From: an uncultured Desulfobulbaceae bacterium | GTDB lineage: Bacteria > Desulfobacterota > Desulfobulbia > Desulfobulbales > Desulfobulbaceae | Direction of reading: 5' to 3' | DNA: 9,998 nt | Assembly (NCBI GenBank): GCA_945787305.1 | Contig: CALZIH010000078.1 | Coordinates: forward strand, 1,084 to 11,081 | Part shown: positions 1-6,579 of the stretch, in pieces | How positions within the stretch are numbered: position 1 is the stretch's first letter | Layout of the letters: each line of letters opens with the position of its first letter | Position numbers and translations under genes: made by a program | The notes under the pieces: generated by a model | What the model saw: the letters and a program-made list of their open reading frames with translations, nothing else | Databases searched by the model: none | What the model was told of the DNA's origin: nothing

Positions 1-359
1 CCGACAAGTTCCCCTTTATCCTCAACCGGGGCCCTGCGTATACCGGCCCGGTAGATTAAACGGGCAACATAACGTATGTCCATATCTACGGGAACGGTAA
101 TCACCGGTTTGGTCATAACCTCATAAACATTCACCTCTGCCGGGGAGCGATTGGCCATGATCACCCCTTTGATAAAGTCCTGAACGGCCACAATACCCCA
201 GGCATCATCGGCATGCCGTTTTTCGACAAGGAGACACCTGACTTTTTCAGACCGCATTTTAGCGGCAGCCTCCTGGGCGGTGGCCATGCCGTCAATGAAT
301 TTGATCTCCTCATGAATCACATCCCCTGCCCGTACTATAGAGGTGTTTTCAGATGCCAT
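1..359 (-). CDS. CBS-domain pair protein, N-terminal part (C-terminus beyond the left edge)
   Basis: The first 119 codons are present, starting at ATG 359 with AGGAG at 366-370 as a well-placed ribosome binding site. The protein opens MASENTSIVRAGDVIHEEI. It shows a first CBS repeat (about residues 10-75, with TAQEAAAKMRSEKVRCLLV and GIVAVQDFIKGVI) and the start of a second (from about 79, YEVMTKPVITVPVDMDI, then RRAPVEDKGELVG). CBS pairs usually bind adenine nucleotides and gate a partner protein. There is no signal peptide or membrane segment, so it should be cytosolic. It lies 33 bp after the PII-like gene, on the same strand as the DUF1538 transporters. I infer a nucleotide- or energy-state sensor for that transporter. 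Any domain beyond the CBS pair would be outside the window. An IMPDH-type fusion cannot be excluded, but the context favours a small stand-alone CBS protein. Confidence 0.85.
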   Translation of the reverse strand, partial: MASENTSIVRAGDVIHEEIKFIDGMATAQEAAAKMRSEKVRCLLVEKRHADDAWGIVAVQDFIKGVIMANRSPAEVNVYEVMTKPVITVPVDMDIRYVARLIYRAGIRRAPVEDKGELV

Positions 360-392
360 AACTCTCTCCTTTAGGTAACCTTCTTTTACTGC

Positions 393-740
393 TTAGAAAT
401 AACTATCTCGGACTTCGTCTCTGAATCTTTCCATCTGGCTTTCAAGACCCACAACCTGCTCGACAGGAACCACAAAGGCAATGCCGGTTCCCGGCTCATG
501 AAACTTCCCTGCCTCTTGTATGCTTTTCAAAATCTTGCTCACAAGATGCTCTTCAACAAGCAGCAGGGCAATATCAGTTTGTGCCTCCAGGGACAGGCCA
601 AAAAATGTTTTCGCCTCGTGAACGCCTGTTCCCCTTGCCGGAATGATTGTTGCTCCGGTTGCACCCGCAGCTTTTGCCGCATCAACAATAGTGTCGGTTA
701 TGTCTGCCTTTACCGAGGACAAAATAAGTTTAAAGCGCAT
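393..740 (-). CDS. PII-superfamily (GlnB/GlnK-like) signalling protein linked to a DUF1538 transporter
   Basis: This 115-residue protein has the length and layout of a PII trimer subunit. A first beta strand (MRFKLILSSV) is followed by helix 1 (DTIVDAAKAAGATGATII), a loop starting RGTG (36-39), a strand TDIALLLV (55-62), helix 2, and a C-loop-like EPGTGIAF (82-89) before VVPVEQVVGL. Classical PII has Tyr51 in its T-loop for uridylylation. Here the loop region reads HEAKTFFGLSLEAQ with no equivalent Tyr, so covalent control of the GlnB type is unlikely. PII-like proteins bind nucleotides or small ligands and dock on transporters or enzymes. The start is ATG 740, one base past the stop of the DUF1538 gene, with GGAG just upstream inside that gene, so translation is coupled. 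I infer a cytosolic regulator of the adjacent membrane pair. The family call is firm and the ligand is unknown. Confidence 0.85.
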   Translation of the reverse strand: MRFKLILSSVKADITDTIVDAAKAAGATGATIIPARGTGVHEAKTFFGLSLEAQTDIALLLVEEHLVSKILKSIQEAGKFHEPGTGIAFVVPVEQVVGLESQMERFRDEVRDSYF

Positions 741-741
741 T

Positions 742-1557
742 CTACTTCTCCATTTTTTTCATACTGCGTTGTGTCATGCTGCGTCGTGTTCGCCAGTGCA
801 TTAACTGCGCATACCCCATAACGGATATAATAGGAAAAAGACTGGCAAATGCGATCAATCCAAAACCGTCCAGGGCTGGATTCCTGCCGGGTACGGTGGC
901 GGACAACCCAAGCCCGAGAGCGGCCACCAGCGGTACAGTTACCGTAGAGGTTGTGACACCGCCGGAATCATAGGCCAGCGGGATGATGCTTTTCGGGGTA
1001 AAGATGGTCTGAATTATGACAATGATATAGCCGGCAAGAATGTATAGATACAAAGGGGTTCCGGTGACAATACGAAATGTGCCGAGGCTGATACCAAATG
1101 CTACCCCCACGGCCACAGTGATTCTCAAGCCCCATTGACTGATTGTCCCTGCGGAGACCTCATTGGCCTTATAGGCAACGGCGATGAGCGAGGGTTCGGC
1201 AACAGTGGTTGCAAAACCGATCATGGCTGCAAAAAGATACACCCAGCCATAGGCCTTCCAGTCGGCAACGGCAGCCACTTCCCCTGCACCATAGATAAAT
1301 GCAGGATCAGAGAGCTGGGCAGCCATTATCTTTCCCAGGGGGAACAGTGCTTTTTCAAGGCCGGCCAGAAACAGGGCAAGACCGATAACCACATACACAC
1401 CGCCGACGATGAGCCGTCGCAGGTGTGGAATCGGCATGCGCAGGACCAGGAGCTGGAAGCAGGTTATGAGAAGAATGATCGGCAGCACATCCCTCAAGGT
1501 GGCAAGAAGAACCTTACTGAAATCGTATATAAATTCCATAGGAAAGCCGTCTTTCAC
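742..1557 (-). CDS. DUF1538 membrane protein, second subunit of a paired putative cation/proton antiporter
   Basis: This is a polytopic membrane protein of 271 codons with the DUF1538 signatures. It has GLEKALFPLG (66-75), ATTVAEPSLIAVA (116-128), YDSGGVTTSTVTVP (196-209) and DGFGLIAFAS (230-239). It is a diverged paralogue of the gene just upstream, sharing each motif in the same order. Paired DUF1538 proteins have been reported, as I recall, as UmpAB, a two-component Na+(Li+,K+)/H+ antiporter in Halomonas. Transport by this pair is inferred from that family. The listed start is a GTG whose GTGA overlaps the upstream stop (4-nt coupling). ATG at 1539 (Met7, MEFIYDFSKVLL) would align better with the paralogue, and neither start has a clear Shine-Dalgarno. 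The C-terminus carries a basic cytosolic-looking tail (about 254-271, HWRTRRSMTQRSMKKMEK) that the paralogue lacks, a possible docking site for the PII-like protein. Confidence 0.88.
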   Translation of the reverse strand: MKDGFPMEFIYDFSKVLLATLRDVLPIILLITCFQLLVLRMPIPHLRRLIVGGVYVVIGLALFLAGLEKALFPLGKIMAAQLSDPAFIYGAGEVAAVADWKAYGWVYLFAAMIGFATTVAEPSLIAVAYKANEVSAGTISQWGLRITVAVGVAFGISLGTFRIVTGTPLYLYILAGYIIVIIQTIFTPKSIIPLAYDSGGVTTSTVTVPLVAALGLGLSATVPGRNPALDGFGLIAFASLFPIISVMGYAQLMHWRTRRSMTQRSMKKMEK

Positions 1558-2288
1558 CTAAAAATGATTAAGCCGTAGCCCATGACGAAAATCATGGGTA
1601 AGAGCGAGGCAAAGGCGATAAGACCAAATCCATCAACAAGAGGGCTACGCCCCCTGATGGTAGAGGCCAGTCCCACCCCCAAGGCGGCAACCAGAGGAAC
1701 GGTAATGGTGGAGGTGGTAACGCCGCCGGCATCATAGGCAATACCGATGATTTCCTTTGGGGCAATGATGGTCATCAACATAACAATACCATAACCGCCG
1801 ATGATCAGGTAATGAATGGGCCAGCCCCGGAGAATACGCATGACCCCTATAAGAATGGCAAGTCCCACGGAAAAAGCGACGGACATCCGCAGACCAAAAG
1901 CATACTGTTTGAGTGATTCCGGATCGGAATCTATCAACCCTCCTCGTCCGGCAATCTCTGCAGCTTTTGCGGCAACCGCTATCAGAGCCGGCTCTGCCAC
2001 TGTAGTCGAAAATCCAAGGGCAAAGGAAAACAAGAGCAGCCAGAACAAACTGCCCTTCCTGGCCAAGGCATGGGCCATGGCCTCGCCGATTGGAAACAGC
2101 CCCATTTCCAACCCCTGTACAAAAAGGCTAAGGCCGACCACAACCAAAAGGGCGCCAAAAAGGACTTCTCCCATTTGTGGCAAGGGCTGCTGCAAAACAA
2201 CAACCTGAAAAAAAGCGATGACCAGGACTATAGGTAACAGGTCAGTGGCAGCACTCTTCAGTTTTTTCAGAATTACGGCGATGATCAT
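1554..2288 (-). CDS. DUF1538 membrane protein, first subunit of a paired putative cation/proton antiporter
   Basis: This hydrophobic protein of 244 residues has the DUF1538 hallmarks. It contains GLEMGLFPIGEAMA (59-72), FSTTVAEPALIAVAAKAAE (93-111), YDAGGVTTSTITVP (185-198) and DGFGLIAFASLLP (219-231). Two short Gly/Thr-rich segments interrupt the hydrophobic helices (TTVAEP and GGVTTSTITVP), which is how discontinuous ion-binding helices often look in antiporters. That structural reading is inference. Start is ATG 2288, preceded only by a weak GTAGAGA. The stop overlaps the next DUF1538 gene by 4 nt, so the two products are probably made in equal amounts and work together. About 104 bp separate it from the upstream receiver gene, the widest gap inside the cluster, so a separate promoter is possible. 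No rho-independent terminator is visible there. Confidence 0.88.
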   Translation of the reverse strand: MIIAVILKKLKSAATDLLPIVLVIAFFQVVVLQQPLPQMGEVLFGALLVVVGLSLFVQGLEMGLFPIGEAMAHALARKGSLFWLLLFSFALGFSTTVAEPALIAVAAKAAEIAGRGGLIDSDPESLKQYAFGLRMSVAFSVGLAILIGVMRILRGWPIHYLIIGGYGIVMLMTIIAPKEIIGIAYDAGGVTTSTITVPLVAALGVGLASTIRGRSPLVDGFGLIAFASLLPMIFVMGYGLIIFR

Positions 2289-2392
2289 TGTTTTATCTCT
2301 ACATCAGGAACTGGCCCTGTACACATTAGCCAACCAATCCTTCAACCATCAGAAGATTTTTTTATTAGCAGGTAACGGAATATTCTCAAAGG

Positions 2393-2770
2393 CTAGTTTT
2401 TTCGACGCTTTTCATCGGCCGATTTGATTTTTTCAAGCAGTCCGTTCAGGTCCACCGGTTTCATGATGTAATCAAAGGCACCTTTTTCCATTGCTTCTAT
2501 ACCGGAACCTGTTGTTCCATGCCCGGTAAGCATAATGACCTCAATTTTCGGATCATGTGTTTTTATACCCTCCAGGACATCAAGCCCGTTCATGTCCGGC
2601 ATTTTCAAATCAAGAATAACAATTTCAGGCTCAACGTCTTCCAAGGCGGAAAGACCTTCTCCTCCACTATGTACGTCAGTGGCGTCAATTCCTCGCAGCT
2701 GCAGTCGCTGAGACAAGGTTGAGGCAAATTCGACCTCATCATCAATTATTAACAGTTGTATATTTGCCAT
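2393..2770 (-). CDS. Single-domain response regulator (receiver only)
   Basis: The protein has 125 residues forming one complete receiver and nothing else. The acidic pocket is D10/D11/E12 (LLIIDDE), the phospho-acceptor is Asp54 (VILDLKMPDMNG), the conserved Thr is T82 (IMLTGHG) and the conserved Lys is K104 (DYIMKPV). All catalytic positions are intact, so it should be phosphorylatable. It ends with a basic tail (EKRRKN) directly after the receiver and has no DNA-binding or enzymatic output domain. The gene starts 7 bp after the kinase stop, with AAGGAA about 12 nt upstream, and the kinase is its obvious partner. Output must be by protein-protein contact, perhaps with the sigma-54 activator, or it may act as a phosphate relay or sink. 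That part is inference. Confidence 0.93.
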   Translation of the reverse strand: MANIQLLIIDDEVEFASTLSQRLQLRGIDATDVHSGGEGLSALEDVEPEIVILDLKMPDMNGLDVLEGIKTHDPKIEVIMLTGHGTTGSGIEAMEKGAFDYIMKPVDLNGLLEKIKSADEKRRKN

Positions 2771-2777
2771 CGTTGCT

Positions 2778-4568
2778 TCATTCCTTCCCGCTTTGCTTAA
2801 CCGGCAGGGTAATTGAAAAGGTCGTTCCCTTGTTAAGCTCAGAAGTCACATTGATATTGCCGCCAAGCTTATTTATCAGCCCATAAACAATGGATAAACC
2901 CAACCCCGTCCCCTTCCCCGTTTCTTTGGTGGTAAAAAATGGATCAAAAATTCGTTGTTGAACCTCGGATGGCATGCCCGGGCCATCATCGATAATTTGT
3001 ATCTGGACAGTCTCTTGATCAACCTGGCTGCTGCTCAGAGTAATTTGGCCATTTTTTCCGATCGCATCAATGGCATTATTTGTAATATTAAGAAAAATCT
3101 GCTGTAATTGACCACGATCACTATATATATTGCTTATATCCTGGTCAAGGTCAAAAACTATCTTGATTTTGTTATAAGCGGCTTCTCTTGCCAGGAAATC
3201 AACAACATCCCGTATCATCACATTGAGATCCACTTCCTCAACTTTTACATCCGTCTGGCGGGCAAAACCGAGTAAACGATGGGTGATTTTCTTGCATCGT
3301 TCCACACTGCTCTGAATACCAGCCAGTGCGTTCTCCATTGACTCCTTGAATTGAAGATTTTCAGACATTTCAATGAAGTCCTGAACAAGGCCTGCTTTTT
3401 GATTGATAATTGCAAGTGGGTTATTAATTTCATGGGCCACACCAGCCGCTAACCTGCCGATGGAGGCCAGTTTATTTGGCTGTTCAGCCTCGACAAGAAA
3501 CTGCTTTCGTTTCAGATCAAATTCACGCAGGTGATCGGTAATGGCATGGCTGATCTTTGAGATGACATAACCGGCAACAATTAAACAGAACGGCAAGATG
3601 GTGACCAACCGTATCTTAAACAGGTTCCAGGCGTCCGCATGTAAATATTGTTCTTTCACCAGCACCAACCGCCATGGGGTATCCGGCAGATGAACAACGG
3701 CCTGGATGACTTGTTGTCCATTATACTTTTCCTGGGCAACTTTCATTTCCGATGTTGTTTGCAATATGATATTTCGTTCCGTTCTTGCTGTTCTTCCTCT
3801 TTCGTCAATTGCTGTCTTTTGCAAAATGGGCAAGGTACATTGTTCACCAAACTTTCCGTATTCCATTGGTTGAGTCTGTGGAAAGCCATCTGCATCAATG
3901 AGAAACAGCTCATCATCATAGGCGGCAGAGACGGTGTCTATAAAACTCTGCAATGTATCCGCTTCAACACTCACCCGTAAAACCCAACGTTCCTGAGTCC
4001 CCGGAGATTGCCTGCTCACCGCAATGATAAAGAGTGGGACCTTCCCGTACCCGGAGTAAACACTGCTGATATACACGCCTTTTGACAGAGCTTCACTAAA
4101 CCATGATTTTTCACTATAGCTCCCCCCTGTCAATGTATTGGGGCCAACATAGGATTTTTGCGCACCTTGCGGGCCTATAACCTCAATTTCGACAAAGCCA
4201 GGATACAGACCCTGTAAGTGAGCAAATACAATTTCCAGTTCTTCTTGATTGCTTAATTCAAGATAGCGATCATCAGGGGCAACAAGCAGGATTACCGACT
4301 TTAACTCATCGACAAACTTTTCCATGGTGATTGCCGTCTGTTCCATGTGAAGAATCAATTGATCCAGTTCTTCGTCCTGCAGGAGTTGACGGTAATCGTA
4401 GAGCGAGAGCAAGGTAACGATTGTCAACGGCACAAAGACAAGGACCGTTAACAGGGTTGACAACTCCCTGGAAAATTTTTTGTAGCTTGTATCAAGATCC
4501 GCACCCTTAACTGTGCTGTCAGAGGGTGGGTGGAGAATTCTTGACAAGAATCCGGAGCGATCATCCAT
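2778..4568 (-). CDS. Membrane sensor histidine kinase with extracytoplasmic Cache-like domain
   Basis: The 596-residue kinase starts with a cytosolic N-terminus of about 37 residues, then TM1 (about 38-56). A large extracytoplasmic sensor region (about 60-315) includes YSEKSWFSEAL and VYISSVYSGYGKVPLF, typical of Cache-type ligand domains. TM2 is about 319-338. The HisKA motif GVAHEINNPL carries the phospho-acceptor His379. The ATPase has the N box NITNNAIDA (about 494-502), G1 DDGPGMP (527-533), F box FDPFFTTK (541-548) and G2 GKGTGLGLS (551-559). All core residues are present. No clear HAMP or PAS domain lies between TM2 and HisKA. The ATG overlaps the stop of the NifX-like gene (TAATG), and the cognate receiver follows directly. 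The signal is unknown; the surrounding antiporter genes suggest a cation, pH or an extracellular metabolite, which is inference. Confidence 0.93.
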   Translation of the reverse strand: MDDRSGFLSRILHPPSDSTVKGADLDTSYKKFSRELSTLLTVLVFVPLTIVTLLSLYDYRQLLQDEELDQLILHMEQTAITMEKFVDELKSVILLVAPDDRYLELSNQEELEIVFAHLQGLYPGFVEIEVIGPQGAQKSYVGPNTLTGGSYSEKSWFSEALSKGVYISSVYSGYGKVPLFIIAVSRQSPGTQERWVLRVSVEADTLQSFIDTVSAAYDDELFLIDADGFPQTQPMEYGKFGEQCTLPILQKTAIDERGRTARTERNIILQTTSEMKVAQEKYNGQQVIQAVVHLPDTPWRLVLVKEQYLHADAWNLFKIRLVTILPFCLIVAGYVISKISHAITDHLREFDLKRKQFLVEAEQPNKLASIGRLAAGVAHEINNPLAIINQKAGLVQDFIEMSENLQFKESMENALAGIQSSVERCKKITHRLLGFARQTDVKVEEVDLNVMIRDVVDFLAREAAYNKIKIVFDLDQDISNIYSDRGQLQQIFLNITNNAIDAIGKNGQITLSSSQVDQETVQIQIIDDGPGMPSEVQQRIFDPFFTTKETGKGTGLGLSIVYGLINKLGGNINVTSELNKGTTFSITLPVKQSGKE

Positions 4569-4918
4569 TATGAGCCCCCGCTTGATCTGTTGGTTGACAG
4601 GATAGCACCAGACTGCAGCGCATTGTCCATAGCTAAATGCAAGACATCGGTATACCGTCCGATAACGGCATCAATGACCTTTACTTTTTTCCAGGTTAAA
4701 AATTGATAGTACTGCTCTTCAATCCCCCCACAGATAACGATATCGACATCTTCGTGCAGGGCGAGATCACAGAGTCTTTCGGCAGACACGTCGGATACGA
4801 TGATGGAACGGGGCTCCTCCAGCAATTTTAGGTCGTAACAGGTTACGATAATGACCTCCGGACTCAAGTCAAATCGAGGGGCAATACAATCACCACTGAT
4901 GGAGAACATGATTTTCAT
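4568..4918 (-). CDS. NifX/NifB-type dinitrogenase FeMo-cofactor-fold protein
   Basis: This small protein (116 residues) of the Nitro_FeMo-Co family has the typical opening KIMFSISGDCIAPRFDLSPE, followed by a beta-alpha fold. Further family features are VDIVICGGIEEQYYQFL (about 58-74), VKVIDAVIGRY (about 79-89) and a C-terminal helix LHLAMDNALQSG. Cysteines occur at 11, 26, 50 and 63. Proteins of this fold bind Fe-S or Fe-Mo clusters in nitrogenase assembly, but many stand-alone members in anaerobes have no nif neighbours, and none is seen here. The gene sits 2 bp after the sigma-54 activator and overlaps the kinase start, so it is translated with two signalling proteins. I infer a sensory or redox-accessory role rather than nitrogenase assembly. 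The family call is solid and the function here is unknown. Confidence 0.8.
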   Translation of the reverse strand: MKIMFSISGDCIAPRFDLSPEVIIVTCYDLKLLEEPRSIIVSDVSAERLCDLALHEDVDIVICGGIEEQYYQFLTWKKVKVIDAVIGRYTDVLHLAMDNALQSGAILSTNRSSGGS

Positions 4919-4920
4919 TC

Positions 4921-6312
4921 TCAGGCCAAGTTGTATTTTTTCATTTTACGCCAGAGGGTCGTCCTCCCCCAGCCAAGGAGTTCAGCCGCACTGGAACGAT
5001 TTCCTCCGGTTTTCTGCAGTGCATCCATGATCATTTCCTTTTCCATCTCTGTCCACCCGCCTGCCGGTAGCGTTCGGGGCTGCTGATCACTTGCAGGCGC
5101 GATGGAGGAAGGTGTTGCGGGTTGGACAGGCACTGGTGGTGCCTTCACCTCCTTGAACAGATACAATGGTAGGTCTTTTCTCCCGATCGTGCTCCCCTGG
5201 CAAACGTTGACCGCGTATTCGACAATATTCCGCAACTCCCGTACATTACCAGGATAGTTAAAACCGTTGAGGGTCTCAAGTGCATTTGCAGTAAAGCCGG
5301 AGATTTCTCGCCCAAGTTTTTCACTGAATTGCCGCAGAAAATGATCCAACAGCACGTTGATATCGCCTTCACGCTCACGGAGCGGGGGAACATGCAACCG
5401 TAAGATATTGAGTCGATAAAAAAGGTCTTCCCGAAAACGCCCATTCTGGACGTCCTGGCGTAGAGAACGATGGGTTGCAGCGACAATGCGCACATCAACC
5501 TTAATCTTCTTATTGCCGCCAACCGGATAAAATTCCTGATCGTCAAGAACGGACAGCAGTTTAACCTGCAGGGGCAGAGAGAGATCGCCAATTTCAGTGA
5601 GAAATATTGTTCCCTTATCGGCAAGGCGAAACATACCGGCATTGTCTTTTACAGCCCCGGTAAAGGCCCCTTTAACATGCCCGAAAAGCTCTGATTCGAG
5701 CAAGGCTTCAGGAAGAGCTCCACAGTTAATTTTGATAAAGGGTTGCCGGGCCCGCGGTGAGGCCGTATGCAACGCTTCGGCCAGCAAGTCTTTGCCGGTT
5801 CCTGTTTCGCCGGTAATCAAGACAGAGGCATCTGTACGGGCCAGCACGGAAAGCAACTCAAAAACCTTTTCCATCTGCGGACTGTGGCCAAGAATCTCCG
5901 TTCCGACAGATGGCCCATACTGTTTTGAGTCAGCGGCTTTTAATAGGGAAATATCTTCCAGGACGACAAGCATTCCAGCAGCCTGGCCCTGGTGGTCATG
6001 GAGACGAGAAAGTGTGAGGTGAACTGGTATTTTCCTCCGTTTGCGGTTGATAATGTCACCCTCGATTGCAACGGATACACCACTTGTCAATACTTCGGTA
6101 TAAATCTGATTCTTACCGCCGATATTTGAACGGAGGATAGATTCTCCGCAGACCCCCTTGGCCTCATCCGTTAGATACCCGGACATTGCCTCAAGATAAC
6201 GGTTCATTGCAACAATACGCAATTTCAGGTCGAGGAGGGCGATACCATGGGGAATACCGTCCAGCAGTTCGCCAATGAGAGGAAAACCGGGATGAGGAAA
6301 CTCAGGTTTCAT
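4921..6312 (-). CDS. PAS - AAA+ - Fis sigma-54-dependent transcriptional activator
   Basis: The 463-residue activator has an N-terminal PAS domain (about 15-122, HGIALLDLKLRIVAMNRYLE to VVLEDISLLK). The AAA+ domain runs about 139-370, with Walker A GETGTGKD (168-175), the sigma-54 contact loop GAFTGA (215-220), sensor I AATHRSL and an arginine-finger region FREDLFYRLN. A Pro-rich linker (about 390-416) leads to a Fis-type helix-turn-helix (about 438-460, NRSSAAELLGWGRTTLWRKM). It has no receiver domain, so control is through PAS or a partner. Walker B reads GTIFLTEIGDL, with Thr239 where the family has the Mg-coordinating Asp (usually LFLDE). This may weaken ATP hydrolysis. Start ATG 6312 follows the stop of the small upstream ORF by 8 bp with only a weak ribosome binding site, suggesting coupling. 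Clear -24/-12 targets were not found in the window. Confidence 0.93.
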   Translation of the reverse strand: MKPEFPHPGFPLIGELLDGIPHGIALLDLKLRIVAMNRYLEAMSGYLTDEAKGVCGESILRSNIGGKNQIYTEVLTSGVSVAIEGDIINRKRRKIPVHLTLSRLHDHQGQAAGMLVVLEDISLLKAADSKQYGPSVGTEILGHSPQMEKVFELLSVLARTDASVLITGETGTGKDLLAEALHTASPRARQPFIKINCGALPEALLESELFGHVKGAFTGAVKDNAGMFRLADKGTIFLTEIGDLSLPLQVKLLSVLDDQEFYPVGGNKKIKVDVRIVAATHRSLRQDVQNGRFREDLFYRLNILRLHVPPLREREGDINVLLDHFLRQFSEKLGREISGFTANALETLNGFNYPGNVRELRNIVEYAVNVCQGSTIGRKDLPLYLFKEVKAPPVPVQPATPSSIAPASDQQPRTLPAGGWTEMEKEMIMDALQKTGGNRSSAAELLGWGRTTLWRKMKKYNLA

Positions 6313-6320
6313 GTGCTCAG

Positions 6321-6536
6321 CTATCCGAACAATTCTTGAATAAACGACTCGAAAGCCCCATCCTCGCCCCCCTCTGAAAAACGGGAATATGCCTTATTAT
6401 CGGTGTCGTAACAAACCTCGCCACCGACGGTGCAAAGGGTATATTGCATTGTAATTCCGTACCGTACAACCTGTGCTTTGGCCCCTTCATAGTTGTCTAC
6501 TACACCTTTGCTCCCGCAAATTACCAGCAGAGCCAA
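6321..6536 (-). CDS. Small orphan ORF between nhaD and the sigma-54 activator
   Basis: The open frame has 71 codons and opens with TTG (MALLVICGSKG) right after an in-frame TGA. I do not recognise the family. It has three Cys (7, 35, 42), a central YGITMQYTLC, a YDTDN pentapeptide (43-47) and an acidic C-terminus (SEGGEDGAFESFIQELFG). No convincing Shine-Dalgarno precedes the TTG. Support for coding is that it ends 8 bp before the activator ATG and that YGITM-x-Y-x-x-C...YDTDN recurs, in frame, in the nhaD leader at about 8092-8159. Against it, the shared nucleotide block contains two compensating indels that shift the frame in the middle, so the conserved unit could be DNA or RNA rather than protein. 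It might be a small leader-type protein, a decayed gene, or non-coding. Confidence 0.45.
   Translation of the reverse strand: MALLVICGSKGVVDNYEGAKAQVVRYGITMQYTLCTVGGEVCYDTDNKAYSRFSEGGEDGAFESFIQELFG
6400..6461 (-). repeat. Copy A of a 62-nt diverged repeat (second copy at 8098-8159)
   Basis: By hand alignment about 52 of 63 columns match the copy at 8098-8159. Exactly shared blocks are cattgtaattccgta (6447-6461), cgccaccgacgg (6419-6430) and tcggtgtcgtaa (6400-6411). Each copy is 62 nt long because a 1-nt deletion and a 1-nt insertion offset each other. An inverted repeat tcggtg (6400-6405) / caccga (6422-6427) could form a hairpin in RNA. Copy A lies within the small ORF, about 88 nt ahead of the sigma-54 activator start. 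Confidence 0.75.
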
Positions 6537-6538
6537 TA

Positions 6539-6573
6539 TGGCCGATCACAGAAGGCAAGCCCGTAATCGGCCA
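6539..6573. repeat. Perfect inverted repeat just after the nhaD stop
   Basis: Arms tggccgat (6539-6546) and atcggcca (6566-6573) form a perfect 8-bp stem around a 19-nt loop, beginning 7 bp past the nhaD stop on the transcribed strand. No U-tract follows (the RNA continues AUAUUGGCU), so it is a poor intrinsic terminator. It could protect the nhaD mRNA end, attenuate read-through into the regulatory genes, or be a protein-binding site. The TTG start of the small ORF lies directly behind it. Confidence 0.5.
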
Positions 6574-6579
6574 TCGAGC

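Noticed and set aside
498..2208. Several plus-strand open frames opposite the PII-like and DUF1538 genes
   Set aside because: They are antisense to clearly conserved membrane and PII-like genes, are Cys/Arg/Pro-rich with no domain pattern, and lack ribosome binding sites.
2289..2392. A/T-rich run in the gap between the receiver and DUF1538 genes as an intrinsic terminator
   Set aside because: On the transcribed strand it is an A-tract, not a U-tract, and no GC-rich hairpin precedes it.
6554..6573. Possible sigma-54 -24/-12 promoter (TGGCCG...GGGCT) ahead of the small ORF
   Set aside because: GG-N10-GC spacing fits, but the -12 reads GGGCT instead of TTGCW and the match lies inside the hairpin. 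It is too weak to annotate.
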